The notes under the pieces: generated by a model
Seen by the model: the letters and a program-made list of their open reading frames with translations, nothing else
Told to the model about the DNA's origin: nothing
The model's database searches: none
Position numbers and translations under genes: made by a program
Source of the DNA: Roseibium aggregatum IAM 12614
Lineage (GTDB): Bacteria > Pseudomonadota > Alphaproteobacteria > Rhizobiales > Stappiaceae
DNA: 64,000 nucleotides
Assembly (NCBI RefSeq): GCF_000168975.1
Contig: NZ_AAUW01000006.1
Coordinates: 124,001-188,000, forward strand
Direction of reading: 5' to 3'
Shown here: piece after piece, positions 53,706 through 63,356 of the stretch
How positions within the stretch are numbered: position 1 is the first letter of the stretch
Layout of the letters: each line of letters begins with the position of its first letter

Positions 53706-54674
53706 ATGTTCGAGATCGTGATCCTGACACTCGATTCCACCGTCCGCCTGTCGACACCGCTGCTGCTGGCCTGTCTCGCGGGGCTCTATTCGGAACGCTC
53801 CGGCGTGGTCGATATCGGCCTGGAAGGCAAGATGCTCGGTGCCGCCTTTGGGGCCGGTGCCGTGGCGTACCTGACCGGAAATGCCTGGATCGGCCTTCTG
53901 GCGGGTATGGCCGTCTCGATCGGCCTGTCCCTGATCCACGGCTTCGCCTCGATCACCAATCGCGGCAACCAGATCGTGTCCGGCGTCGCCATCAACTTCC
54001 TGGCCGCGGGCCTGACGGCACTGCTCGGTCAGACCTGGTTCCGTCAGGGCGGCCGTACGCCGTCGCTGCCGGAGGGTGGACGTTTCCGGGACATCATCCT
54101 GCCGTACGCGGAGGAACTGCGCGACGTTCCGGTCATCGGTGGGCTCTACAGTGAACTTCTGTCGGGTCATAACATTCTGGTCTATGCGGCCTTCCTGGCC
54201 GTCCCGCTGACCTGGTGGGTGCTGTTCCGCACCCGTTTCGGCCTGCGTCTGCGTGCGGTCGGGGAAAACCCGGCGGCCGTCGATACCGCCGGTATTTCGG
54301 TCACCTGGCTGCGCTACCGGGCGGTGATCGCCTGCGGTGCCCTGTGCGGTGTTGCCGGAGCCTATCTCTCCATCGCCCAGTCGTCCGGCTTCATCAAGGA
54401 CATGACGGCAGGCAAGGGCTTTATCGCACTGGCGGCGCTGATTTTCGCCAAGTGGAAACCGGCAAACGCCATGTTCGCCTGCCTGTTGTTCGGCTTCCTC
54501 GATGCAGTCGCCATCCGGATGCAGGGCCAGAAATTACCCGGTATCGGCGAAATTCCCGTGCAGTTCTTCCAGGCACTGCCCTATATTCTGACCGTGATCC
54601 TGCTTGCAGGCTTCATCGGCAAGGCAATCCCGCCAAAGGCGGCAGGCATTCCGTATCTCAAGGAGCGTTCATGA
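53706..54674 (+). CDS. Nucleoside ABC transporter permease 2
   Basis: A 322-residue YufQ-like permease, partner of permease 1. STPLLLACLAGLYSERSGVV and VDIGLEGKMLGAAFGAGAV match the family, and GLRLRAVGENPAAVDTAGI is the coupling loop. The ATG at 53706 is 7 bases after GGAGG; a GTG at 53700 overlapping the previous stop is the alternative. Its stop overlaps the cytidine deaminase start as ATGA. Confidence 0.94.
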   Translation: MFEIVILTLDSTVRLSTPLLLACLAGLYSERSGVVDIGLEGKMLGAAFGAGAVAYLTGNAWIGLLAGMAVSIGLSLIHGFASITNRGNQIVSGVAINFLAAGLTALLGQTWFRQGGRTPSLPEGGRFRDIILPYAEELRDVPVIGGLYSELLSGHNILVYAAFLAVPLTWWVLFRTRFGLRLRAVGENPAAVDTAGISVTWLRYRAVIACGALCGVAGAYLSIAQSSGFIKDMTAGKGFIALAALIFAKWKPANAMFACLLFGFLDAVAIRMQGQKLPGIGEIPVQFFQALPYILTVILLAGFIGKAIPPKAAGIPYLKERS

Positions 54675-55069
54675 GCGATCTGGACGCGTTGTTCGAGGCC
54701 GCAAAAGCGGTTCGTGAAAACGCATATGCACCCTATTCCAACTTCCTGGTCGGCGCGGCCCTGCGTGCACCGGACGGCACCGTTTTCACCGGCTGTAACG
54801 TCGAGAACGCCTCCTATCCGGTGAGCGTCTGTGCGGAAGGTGGGGCGGTCAGCGCCATGATCGCGGCCGGTTATCGCGAAATCGCGGAGGCCGTCGTCAT
54901 TGGCGATGCGGCCTTGTGTACGCCGTGCGGCATGTGCCGCCAGCGTCTGAAGGAATTCGGCACGGACGAACTGGTTGTCCATGTCGCGGATCTCGACGGC
55001 ATCCGGCGCAGCTTCACGATGGATGAACTGCTGCCTGCCGCCTTCGAACTGGAATACACGTCAAAATAA
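54671..55069 (+). CDS. cdd: Cytidine deaminase
   Basis: A 132-residue zinc enzyme deaminating (deoxy)cytidine to (deoxy)uridine. AYAPYSNFLVGAAL, the Cys ligand in TGCNVENASYP, the catalytic CAEGGAVSAM with Glu (C-A-E in place of the more common H-A-E or C-A-E of the short forms), and the CTPCGMCRQRLKEF ligand pair are visible. It is translationally coupled to the second permease, placing uptake and first catabolic step in the same unit. Confidence 0.96.
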   Translation: MSDLDALFEAAKAVRENAYAPYSNFLVGAALRAPDGTVFTGCNVENASYPVSVCAEGGAVSAMIAAGYREIAEAVVIGDAALCTPCGMCRQRLKEFGTDELVVHVADLDGIRRSFTMDELLPAAFELEYTSK

Positions 55070-55085
55070 GAAGGACTGACCCACA

Positions 55086-55895
55086 ATGAGTGGTTTCGGC
55101 CGTGAATGCGCGGATATTGTCCGCGCTGCCCGGGAGGGCTCGTACAAGATTGGCATGATCCTCGGCTCCGGCCTCGGCGCGCTTGCCGAGGAAGTCGAGG
55201 ATGCTGTCCGCATTCCTTATTCGCACCTGACCGAATTTCCGGTCTCCACCGTCACGTCCCATTCCAGCGAGCTGGTTGCCGGCACGCTGTCCGGAGTGCC
55301 GGTGGTCATCCTGTCGGGCCGGGCCCACTATTACGAGGGCGGCGATCCGACGGTCATGCGCACGCCGGTGGAAACGCTGAAGGAGCTCGGTTGCGAGATC
55401 CTGCTGGCAACCAATGCGGCCGGTTCCCTGCGCCAGGAAGTTGCTCCCGGCTCGCCGATGCTGATTTCCGACCACATCAACTGGTCGGGCATGAACCCGC
55501 TGATCGGCGAAGAGGACGAAAAGCGCTTCCTCGACATGAGCACCGCCTACGATGCGGACCTGCGCGCGGCCATGAAGAAGGTGGCCGAGGAAACCGGCGA
55601 TCCGGTTGCCGAGGGCGTCTACATGTGGTTCTCCGGCCCGTCTTTCGAGACGCCAGCCGAAATCCGCATGGCCAAGACACTGGGCGCGGACGCGGTGGGC
55701 ATGTCCACGGTGCCGGAAGTCATCATGGCCCGGTTCCTGGGCATGCGTGTCGCGGCCATGTCGATTATCACCAATTACGGCGCAGGCATGCAGACGCATG
55801 CGCTGTCTCACGACGAAACCAAGTCCGTCGCCTTGCAGGGCATGGAACGTATGAAAGAGCTGGTGCGGGCATTCGTGAAGGAGATCGGCCAATGA
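55086..55895 (+). CDS. punA: Purine-nucleoside phosphorylase
   Basis: A 269-residue trimeric-type PNP splitting (deoxy)inosine, (deoxy)guanosine or related nucleosides with phosphate. MILGSGLGALAEEVE, the phosphate-site loop VILSGRAHYYEGGDP, ATNAAGSLRQEV, YMWFSGPSFETPAEIRMAK with the Glu of the base pocket, and SIITNYGAGM are conserved. It follows cdd after 16 bases and overlaps deoC by ATGA. XapA-like xanthosine preference is possible. Confidence 0.95.
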   Translation: MSGFGRECADIVRAAREGSYKIGMILGSGLGALAEEVEDAVRIPYSHLTEFPVSTVTSHSSELVAGTLSGVPVVILSGRAHYYEGGDPTVMRTPVETLKELGCEILLATNAAGSLRQEVAPGSPMLISDHINWSGMNPLIGEEDEKRFLDMSTAYDADLRAAMKKVAEETGDPVAEGVYMWFSGPSFETPAEIRMAKTLGADAVGMSTVPEVIMARFLGMRVAAMSIITNYGAGMQTHALSHDETKSVALQGMERMKELVRAFVKEIGQ

Positions 55896-56674
55896 GCGAC
55901 ATGATCGAAAACGCCAAACGTGCCCTCGGGCTCGTCGACCTGACCAACCTCAATGACGACTGCACGGCAGCCGACATCTCCAAACTGACCGGGCGAACCG
56001 TGACGGATCACGGGTCTGTCGCTGCTGTCTGCGTCTGGCCGCGTTTTGTCGCGCAGGCGGCGAAGGAGCTGACCGGCACCGGCGTGAAGGTGGCAACCGT
56101 GGTCAACTTCCCTGAAGGCGGTGAAGATACGGAAGCGGTCTTGCTGGAGACGAAGCAGGCGCTGGCCGACGGGGCTGACGAGATCGATCTGGTGATGCCC
56201 TACAAGGCTTTCTGCGCCGGCCGCAAGGGCTTTGCGGAAGAACAGATCATCCGCGTGAAGGCTGCCATTCCGGAACCGGCGCTGCTCAAGGTCATCCTGG
56301 AAACGGGTGAGATCAAGGACCCGTTGCTGATCCACGCAGCTTCTAACATTGCCATCGGGGCTGGTGCGGATTTCATCAAGACCTCGACCGGCAAGGTGGC
56401 CGTCAATGCGACGCTGGAAGCGGCCGAGATAATGCTGACCGCGATCGAGGAAGCCCGGCGCGACAACGCCGAACGTGTCATCGGTTTCAAGCCGGCGGGT
56501 GGCATCAAGACGGCCGAGGACGCAGCCGCCTATCTGGCGCTTGCCGACAAGATCATGGGCCAGAACTGGATATCGGCACACACGTTCCGCTTTGGCGCCA
56601 GCGGTCTTCTGGATGCCCTGATCTCCACGATCGAGGGCCAGGAAATCGTGGACCATTCCCACCACGGCTATTGA
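55892..56674 (+). CDS. deoC: Deoxyribose-phosphate aldolase
   Basis: A 260-residue class I aldolase splitting 2-deoxyribose 5-phosphate into glyceraldehyde 3-phosphate and acetaldehyde. LVDLTNLNDDCTAADI, KVILETGEIKD, GADFIKTSTGKV with the Schiff-base Lys, and GFKPAGGIKTAEDA are visible. It starts in the punA stop (ATGA). The larger frame that runs through punA is a shadow. Confidence 0.96.
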   Translation: MSDMIENAKRALGLVDLTNLNDDCTAADISKLTGRTVTDHGSVAAVCVWPRFVAQAAKELTGTGVKVATVVNFPEGGEDTEAVLLETKQALADGADEIDLVMPYKAFCAGRKGFAEEQIIRVKAAIPEPALLKVILETGEIKDPLLIHAASNIAIGAGADFIKTSTGKVAVNATLEAAEIMLTAIEEARRDNAERVIGFKPAGGIKTAEDAAAYLALADKIMGQNWISAHTFRFGASGLLDALISTIEGQEIVDHSHHGY

Positions 56675-56697
56675 GACGGCTTCAAGAAGGACAACAA

Positions 56698-58014
56698 ATG
56701 CTGCCGCAAGAACTCATCAGAAAGAAGCGCGACGGTGGAACGCTGGACGCTGCGGAGATCCAGTTCTTCGTCAAGGGTCTGGCAGACGGCTCGGTCACGG
56801 AAGGCCAGGTGGCGGCGCTTGCCATGGCCGTCTTCTTCAAGGGGCTGACCGTTGACGAACGTGTGGCGCTGACACTCGCCATGCGCGACAGCGGCGATGT
56901 GATGGACTGGTCCGGCATCGACGCGCCAATCCTCGACAAGCATTCCACCGGTGGTGTCGGCGACAACGTCTCCTTGATGCTCGCACCGGCGCTGGCCGCC
57001 TGCGGTGCTGCCGTGCCGATGATTTCCGGCCGCGGCCTCGGCCATACCGGCGGCACGCTGGACAAGTTCGACAGTATCCCGGGCTATCAGACACAGCCGG
57101 ACAATCTGCTGTTCAAGAAGGTGGTCAAGGAGATCGGTTGCGCCGTCATCGGCCAGACCGGCAACCTGGCTCCCGCAGACAAGCGTTTTTATGCCATTCG
57201 TGATGTGACCGGCACGGTCGAGAGCATCGATCTGATTACCGCGTCGATCCTGTCCAAGAAGCTGGCGGCCGGTCTGCAGGGTCTGGTGCTGGACGTGAAG
57301 TGGGGCACGGGCGCGTTCATGGCAACGCTGGAAGATGCTCGCGCGCTCGCCGAAAGCCTGGTGCTGGTTGCAAACGGAGCGGGCCTGAAGACCACGGCGC
57401 TCCTCACCGACATGAACGAGCCGCTGGCGTCCGCCGCAGGCAATGCGGTTGAAATGCAGAACGCTGTCGACTTCCTGAAAGGCACGGCCATCGACAACCG
57501 ACTTTGGGATGTCACCGTGGCACAGGGCGGCGAATTGCTTGCCTCCGGCGGTATCGCCGCTGATGCAGAGGCCGGTTCCGACATGATGCGCGACGCATTC
57601 CAGAGCGGCAAGGCGGCGGAGAAATTCGCCCAGATGGTTCACGCGCTCGGCGGCCCGGCCGACTTCATGGACAAGCCGGAACTCTATCTCGCCAAGGCTC
57701 CGGTGGAAGCGCCGGTCTATGCCGAACATGACGGCGTGGTCACGGGCGTAGATGCCCGGGCAGTCGGCGTTGCGGTCGTCGCGCTTGGCGGTGGACGCCG
57801 GGCGGCAGCCGACGTGATCGATCCGTCCGTCGGCCTGACCAGCCTTGCCGGTGTCGGCAACACCGTGGACGCGGATGCGCCTCTGGCCATCGTCCATGCC
57901 AGGACCGAGGCGGAGGCCGAAGAGGCCGCCGTCGCAGTGCGCAAGGCCTACACCGTCGGCTCCGCGGCCGATGTCGAGGACAGACCGAGCGTCGTTGAGC
58001 GCATCGCTCCCTGA
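56698..58014 (+). CDS. deoA: Thymidine phosphorylase
   Basis: A 438-residue pyrimidine nucleoside phosphorylase releasing thymine or uracil and deoxyribose 1-phosphate. LPQELIRKKRDGGTLDAAEI, DKHSTGGVGDNVSLML, SGRGLGHTGGTLDKFDSI (signature, split here), and LDVKWGTGAF are classical. The ATG at 56698 follows AGAAGGACAAC. It lies 23 bases after deoC. Confidence 0.96.
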   Translation: MLPQELIRKKRDGGTLDAAEIQFFVKGLADGSVTEGQVAALAMAVFFKGLTVDERVALTLAMRDSGDVMDWSGIDAPILDKHSTGGVGDNVSLMLAPALAACGAAVPMISGRGLGHTGGTLDKFDSIPGYQTQPDNLLFKKVVKEIGCAVIGQTGNLAPADKRFYAIRDVTGTVESIDLITASILSKKLAAGLQGLVLDVKWGTGAFMATLEDARALAESLVLVANGAGLKTTALLTDMNEPLASAAGNAVEMQNAVDFLKGTAIDNRLWDVTVAQGGELLASGGIAADAEAGSDMMRDAFQSGKAAEKFAQMVHALGGPADFMDKPELYLAKAPVEAPVYAEHDGVVTGVDARAVGVAVVALGGGRRAAADVIDPSVGLTSLAGVGNTVDADAPLAIVHARTEAEAEEAAVAVRKAYTVGSAADVEDRPSVVERIAP

Positions 58015-58097
58015 CCGGGAAAACGCGTTCCGGGCGAATGGTCGCCCGGAACCTCTCCGGTCGAACCGGCCGGCAATGATAATTTGAGGAGATGTCC

Positions 58098-59318
58098 ATG
58101 CCTCGTGCAATTCTGTGCGTTCTGGACAGTTTCGGTATCGGCGGTGCCGCGGATGCGGACGCCTTTGGCGATGCCGGGGCCGATACTTTGGGTCATATCG
58201 CGGCGCGGTGCGCTGCCGGTGAAGGCGACAAGGACGGTCTGCGCTCCGGTCCCTTGTCCGTTCCCAACATGGACCGGCTCGGCCTGGGTGCGGCCGGGCG
58301 TCTGTCCACCGGCAAGGACGTGCCGGGCCTGGAGTTCGCCGGAGAACCGGACGGCCTGTGGGGCTATGCTGCTGAAGTTTCCAACGGCAAGGACACGCCT
58401 TCCGGTCACTGGGAAATTGCCGGTGTGCCGGTGCGTTTTGACTGGGGCTACTTCCCGGAAACCATCCCGACCTTCCCGAAAGAACTGATTGCAAAGATCA
58501 GCGAGAAGGCGGGTCTTAACGGCATCCTGGGTGACAAACACGCTTCCGGCACGGTGATCATTGCCGAACTCGGCGAAGAGCACATCCGCACGGGCAAGCC
58601 GATCTTCTATACATCGGCGGACTCCGTCATCCAGATCGCCGCCCATGAAGAGCACTACGGACTTGAGAAGCTGTACGAGCTTTGCGAGATCGCACGGGAA
58701 TTTGCCGATCCCTACAACATCGGCCGGGTGATTGCGCGGCCATTTGTCGGCGAAAGCTCCGACACTTTCCAGCGCACCGCCAACCGACGCGACTATTCGG
58801 TGCTGCCGCCGGAGCCGACCTTGCTCGACAGGCTGACAGAGGCCGGTCGCACGGTCTATGGCGTCGGCAAGATATCCGACATCTTTGCGCATCAGGGTGT
58901 CGCCAAGGTGCTGAAGGGGGCGGGCAATGATCAGCTCTTCGACAAGACGCTGCAAGCCATGGATGAGGCTTCTGACGGCGACCTGATCTTCTCCAACTTC
59001 ATCGACTTTGACTCGCTCTACGGTCACCGCCGGGATGTGCCGGGATATGCAGCCGCGCTGGAACATTTCGACCGCCGCCTGCCGGAAATGATTGCGAAGA
59101 TGAAGGACGGCGACCTTCTGATCCTGACCGCCGATCACGGCTGTGACCCGACCTGGCGCGGCACGGACCATACCCGCGAACATGTTCCGGTGATCGCAAC
59201 CGGCCCGGGCCTTGAAGGCAGAAGCGTCGGTGGTCGCAAGACCTATGCCGATATCGGCGAAACGGTCGCCGATCATCTGGGCATCGCGGTCGGGCCGAAC
59301 GGCACGAGTTTTCTCTGA
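58098..59318 (+). CDS. deoB: Phosphopentomutase
   Basis: A 406-residue alkaline-phosphatase-superfamily mutase interconverting (deoxy)ribose 1- and 5-phosphates. [17 protein letters not shown] with the metal Asp, [17 protein letters not shown] and [20 protein letters not shown] with metal ligands are conserved. The ATG at 58098 has GAGGAG (58086-58091) at normal spacing; ATG 58092 abuts it. It follows deoA after 83 bases. Confidence 0.96.
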   Translation: MPRAILCVLDSFGIGGAADADAFGDAGADTLGHIAARCAAGEGDKDGLRSGPLSVPNMDRLGLGAAGRLSTGKDVPGLEFAGEPDGLWGYAAEVSNGKDTPSGHWEIAGVPVRFDWGYFPETIPTFPKELIAKISEKAGLNGILGDKHASGTVIIAELGEEHIRTGKPIFYTSADSVIQIAAHEEHYGLEKLYELCEIAREFADPYNIGRVIARPFVGESSDTFQRTANRRDYSVLPPEPTLLDRLTEAGRTVYGVGKISDIFAHQGVAKVLKGAGNDQLFDKTLQAMDEASDGDLIFSNFIDFDSLYGHRRDVPGYAAALEHFDRRLPEMIAKMKDGDLLILTADHGCDPTWRGTDHTREHVPVIATGPGLEGRSVGGRKTYADIGETVADHLGIAVGPNGTSFL

Positions 59319-59365
59319 CCGCATCCGCATTCCGGCAAGCCGGTGAATCGGGCACAATAGCCGCA

Positions 59366-59408
59366 GGCCGCCCCTCCGCCTTTCCTTCAGGAAAACGGAG
59401 AGGCGGCC
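59366..59408 (+). terminator. Hairpin between deoB and add
   Basis: GGCCGCCCCTCCG (59366-59378) pairs with CGGAGAGGCGGCC (59396-59408) with one mismatch, and the loop contains a nested TTTCC/GGAAA pair. No T-run follows. It could set the ratio of deoB to add expression. Confidence 0.65.
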
Positions 59409-59439
59409 GGCACCATACTCGAACGAGGACCAGCGCGAC

Positions 59440-60444
59440 ATGAGCGACGCCATCACGGTTCCGAAGGCGGAATTGCACTGTCATATCGAAGGCGCCGCGC
59501 CGCCGACCCTGGTCAAGCGACTTGCCGAAAAGCGCGGCGTGGATGTTTCCGCCGTGCTCAACGGCAACGGAAAATACATCTGGTCTGATTTCACCACCTT
59601 CCTGAAGGCCTATGACGTTGCCAGTTCGGTGTTCAGGACACCGGCGGACTACGCCCTTCTGGCGGAAACCTATTTCCGTATGCTGGCGGCGGAAGGGGCA
59701 ATCTATGGCGAGGTCTTCATCTCGCCTGACCATGCCCAGGCTGCGGGCCTGTCATACCGGTCCTATGTCGAGGGACTGGCAGCCGGGATAGAACGTGCCA
59801 AGACCGACACCGCCATCGAAGGCCGTATGATCGCGATCGGCGTCCGCCATTTCGGCTCGGCGTCCGTCGAACGGGTCGTCAAGGAAGTGGTCGGTAATCC
59901 GCATCCCCTGGTGACCGGCTTCGGTCTTGCCGGCGACGAGCGCTCCGGCCACCCGGCCAATTTTGCGAAGGCCTTCCGCATGGCGACGGAAGCCGGGCTT
60001 GGAACGACGGCGCACGCGGGCGAATTCGGCGGACCGGACAGTGTGACCGCGGCCCTCGAATTTCTGCGCGTGAAACGCCTCGGCCACGGTGTGCGGGCGA
60101 TTGAGGACAAGGACCTGGTCAAGCGCCTTGTCGATGAGGAAATCGTGCTGGAGGTTTGCCCCGGCTCGAACATCGCCCTTGGTGTCTACACCCACTTGCG
60201 CTTCCACCCGGTCAACATGCTGCGCAAGGAAGGCGTGAAGATCACGCTCAACTCCGACGACCCGCCCTTTTTCGGCACCACGCTCGGCAAGGAATATTCA
60301 TCGGTCACCGAAACCTTCGGCTGGAGTTTCGACGATCAGATGGACGTCACCCGCACCGCCATCGAAGCCGCCTTCTGCGATGAGCCGACACGCACAAGGC
60401 TTCTGGTGCGACTGGAAAGCGCAAGGCAGGTGCCGACAGGCTGA
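59440..60444 (+). CDS. add: Adenosine deaminase
   Basis: A 334-residue zinc enzyme converting (deoxy)adenosine to (deoxy)inosine for phosphorolysis by PunA. KAELHCHIEGAAPPTLV holds the H-x-H zinc motif. TTAHAGEFGG carries the zinc His and catalytic Glu, RLGHGVRAIE the catalytic His, and TLNSDDPPFFG the double Asp. It is last of the unbroken group; in related genomes upp often follows, but here repeats and an IS110 element follow instead. Confidence 0.95.
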   Translation: MSDAITVPKAELHCHIEGAAPPTLVKRLAEKRGVDVSAVLNGNGKYIWSDFTTFLKAYDVASSVFRTPADYALLAETYFRMLAAEGAIYGEVFISPDHAQAAGLSYRSYVEGLAAGIERAKTDTAIEGRMIAIGVRHFGSASVERVVKEVVGNPHPLVTGFGLAGDERSGHPANFAKAFRMATEAGLGTTAHAGEFGGPDSVTAALEFLRVKRLGHGVRAIEDKDLVKRLVDEEIVLEVCPGSNIALGVYTHLRFHPVNMLRKEGVKITLNSDDPPFFGTTLGKEYSSVTETFGWSFDDQMDVTRTAIEAAFCDEPTRTRLLVRLESARQVPTG

Positions 60445-60653
60445 GGCAGGTTTTCTGCATCATGCCGGATGCGCGGCACGCCAGATTTGTTTCAAGAGAG
60501 TTCGCTTCGCTCACGCTGAAATCTGGTTTCCGGATCGGCACACAGCGTTGCTGTGCTTGTCCGGAATGACGTCGGCCATGCGCGGGTGCTTTGCATTTGT
60601 TTGATTCAGCGTGAACTTTTGTGTGCCTCTCGCCTCTCGCCTCTCGCCCTCTC
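60445..60653. repeat. REP-like composite and heptamer tandem repeat
   Basis: CCAGATTT (60481-60488) pairs with AAATCTGG (60519-60526), and CCGGATCGGCACA with TGTGCTTGTCCGG forms a second hairpin (60530-60564). Its tail, TCCGGAATGAC, matches the dispersed repeat ends at 40419 in inverse sense. The stretch 60625-60653 is a tandem run of GCCTCTC units (three copies plus a variant). No gene is present. Confidence 0.7.
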
Positions 60654-60700
60654 ATCCCCAAAACCTCATCCTGAGGAGCACCGTCAGGTCCGTCTCGAAG
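60654..60700. repeat. Left copy of a REP palindrome flanking the IS110 element
   Basis: ATCCCCAAAACCTCATCCTG, AGGA and the variable 7 bases, followed by CAGGTCCGTCTCGAAG. The same sequence occurs inverted at 61873-61919. CCTCATCCTGAGGA and CTCGAAGGATGAGG are the two arms of a palindrome common in hyphomicrobial genomes; the right arm is cut off here just after CTCGAAG. Confidence 0.7.
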
Positions 60701-60711
60701 CAACCATGTTT

Positions 60712-61850
<1,139 letters not shown>

Positions 61851-61865
61851 CCCCAGGAACAAGCG

Positions 61866-61919
61866 GCCCATCCTTCGAGACGGACCTGCGCGCTTCCTCA
61901 GGATGAGGTTTTGGGGATA
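61866..61919. repeat. Right copy of the REP palindrome
   Basis: CCCATCCTTCGAGACGGACCTG, then CGCGCTTCCTCAGGATGAGG and TTTTGGGGAT, the inverse of the left copy at 60654-60700. This copy is close to a complete palindrome. The region before the MFS stop otherwise has no gene. Confidence 0.7.
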
Positions 61920-61951
61920 TTTGCCAAAGGTAAAGGTGGCGTCAGGCCCCC

Positions 61952-63208
61952 TCAGATGTCCCCGCCGGTCTCGTCCACTTCGGTGCGTGGATCCAGGCTG
62001 ACGGTTTCCGGTGTCGTGATCTGCGCGGTCGATACGGCCATGACGAAGTCAGATTTGTCTTCCTGCGAAAGCGAAGCGCGCTGACGCATGCGCCAGAGGG
62101 CAAAGAGCATCATGGAAAGGTGTGCCGCGGCCGTCACCTGAAAGAGTGCCCCCGGATAGGTGAAGGTCATCAACCCTGATGCAAGCAGCGGTCCGACCAT
62201 GGTGCCGGCGCCGAAGATAAGCAGAAGGCCGCCACTGATCCTGAGGAAATCACCTGGTTCGGCATGGTCGCTCGCGTGGGCGACGATCACCGGATACATG
62301 GAATAGACCACGCCGCCGAAGCCCGCGATCAGGAGAACCGTGATGGTCGGATCGATACCGCCGAAGAACGACAGGCTGGAGCCGAAGGACATTGCGGTAA
62401 TGGCAAGGCCGACCAGAACCAGGCGCCGGTCGAGCCTGTCGGAGAGCATGCCGACCGGGATCTGCAACACGGCGCCAGCCAGCAGCGCCAAGCTCATCAT
62501 GATGGCAATTTCCGGAACATCCAGTCCGATCCGAAGACCGTAAACGGCCCCCAGCGTGCCGAAGGATCCGTTCGAAATACCAACCATGAAAACCGCAACA
62601 ACTGCAATCGGCGAGTTGCGCCAGAGCTTCTTGGGGTCGAGCCGCGCCTGGGTCAGCGGTTGGGGTGACGCCGCGGTGGAAAGTGCCGTCGGCAGCAGCG
62701 ACAGCGAGTAGATGATCGAGCCGAGCACAAAGAAGAAAAAGCCGGACGGGTCGCCAAGCGTCAGCAGCATCTGCCCGGCAGTGGTCGCCCCCAGGTTGAT
62801 CATGGTGTAGATGCCGAAGATCCGCCCGCGTGTTTCGCTGGTCGAACGTTCGTTCAGCCAGCTTTCCACGATCATCGCCGCGCCGGAAAAGCAGAACCCG
62901 GTGATTGCCCGCAGCACGATCCACACGGCCGCGTCCATGAACAGGAGATTCAGAAGAACGGAGATCCCCGCCAGCGAGGCAAGCGCACCGAAGGCCCGCA
63001 CATGTCCGACCCGCTTCACGATGACCGGTACGGCCAGACAACCGCTGACATACCCTGCGGCCCAGCCGGTTCCGAGCAGACCCAGCGAGGCATCGGAAAA
63101 CCCGTTGGCGAGACCTGCCAGCGGCAACAAGAGGCCGTGCAGGCCTCCGGCAAGCAACAGCAGTCCGGATCCGATGAGGAGGGCGGCAATTGAAACAACG
63201 GCAGACAT
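61952..63208 (-). CDS. MFS transporter
   Basis: A 418-residue, 12-helix major facilitator. The N-terminal helix is followed by GLLGTGWAAGYVSGCLAVPV and ITGFCFSGAAMIVESWLNER. The last segment resembles the YcaD/UMF-type family common in alphaproteobacteria. IPVGMLSDRLDRRLVLV is the loop 8-9 motif A relative. A 30-residue polar tail ends it. It is divergent from the URC4 gene across 148 bases, so a nucleobase or pyrimidine substrate is possible, by context only. Confidence 0.9.
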   Translation of the reverse strand: MSAVVSIAALLIGSGLLLLAGGLHGLLLPLAGLANGFSDASLGLLGTGWAAGYVSGCLAVPVIVKRVGHVRAFGALASLAGISVLLNLLFMDAAVWIVLRAITGFCFSGAAMIVESWLNERSTSETRGRIFGIYTMINLGATTAGQMLLTLGDPSGFFFFVLGSIIYSLSLLPTALSTAASPQPLTQARLDPKKLWRNSPIAVVAVFMVGISNGSFGTLGAVYGLRIGLDVPEIAIMMSLALLAGAVLQIPVGMLSDRLDRRLVLVGLAITAMSFGSSLSFFGGIDPTITVLLIAGFGGVVYSMYPVIVAHASDHAEPGDFLRISGGLLLIFGAGTMVGPLLASGLMTFTYPGALFQVTAAAHLSMMLFALWRMRQRASLSQEDKSDFVMAVSTAQITTPETVSLDPRTEVDETGGDI

Positions 63209-63356
63209 AAAACTTCCGGTTTGGGACGGTTGAAGGACTTGGGTTCAGATCGCGAAGATGATGACCAATGACGAACCGGTTTGACAAGGTTATGGTGTGC
63301 AGATAGGCGAGAGCAGCGACTTTTCACACAATCCTTTCCAGTTCCGGCGATCTTCG
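63209..63356. promoter_or_regulatory. Divergent promoter region between MFS and URC4 genes
   Basis: TTGACA (63281-63286) is a perfect -35 box for rightward transcription; 17 bp further on, TAGGCG (63304-63309) is a poor -10. The space is otherwise without clear operators. Confidence 0.35.

Noticed and set aside
56668-58494. Minus-strand 608-codon open frame opposite deoA and deoB
   Set aside because: Shadow of two well-defined enzymes.
60625-60653. Heptamer GCCTCTC run as a CRISPR or attachment site
   Set aside because: The units are contiguous without spacers and too short; a simple tandem repeat.
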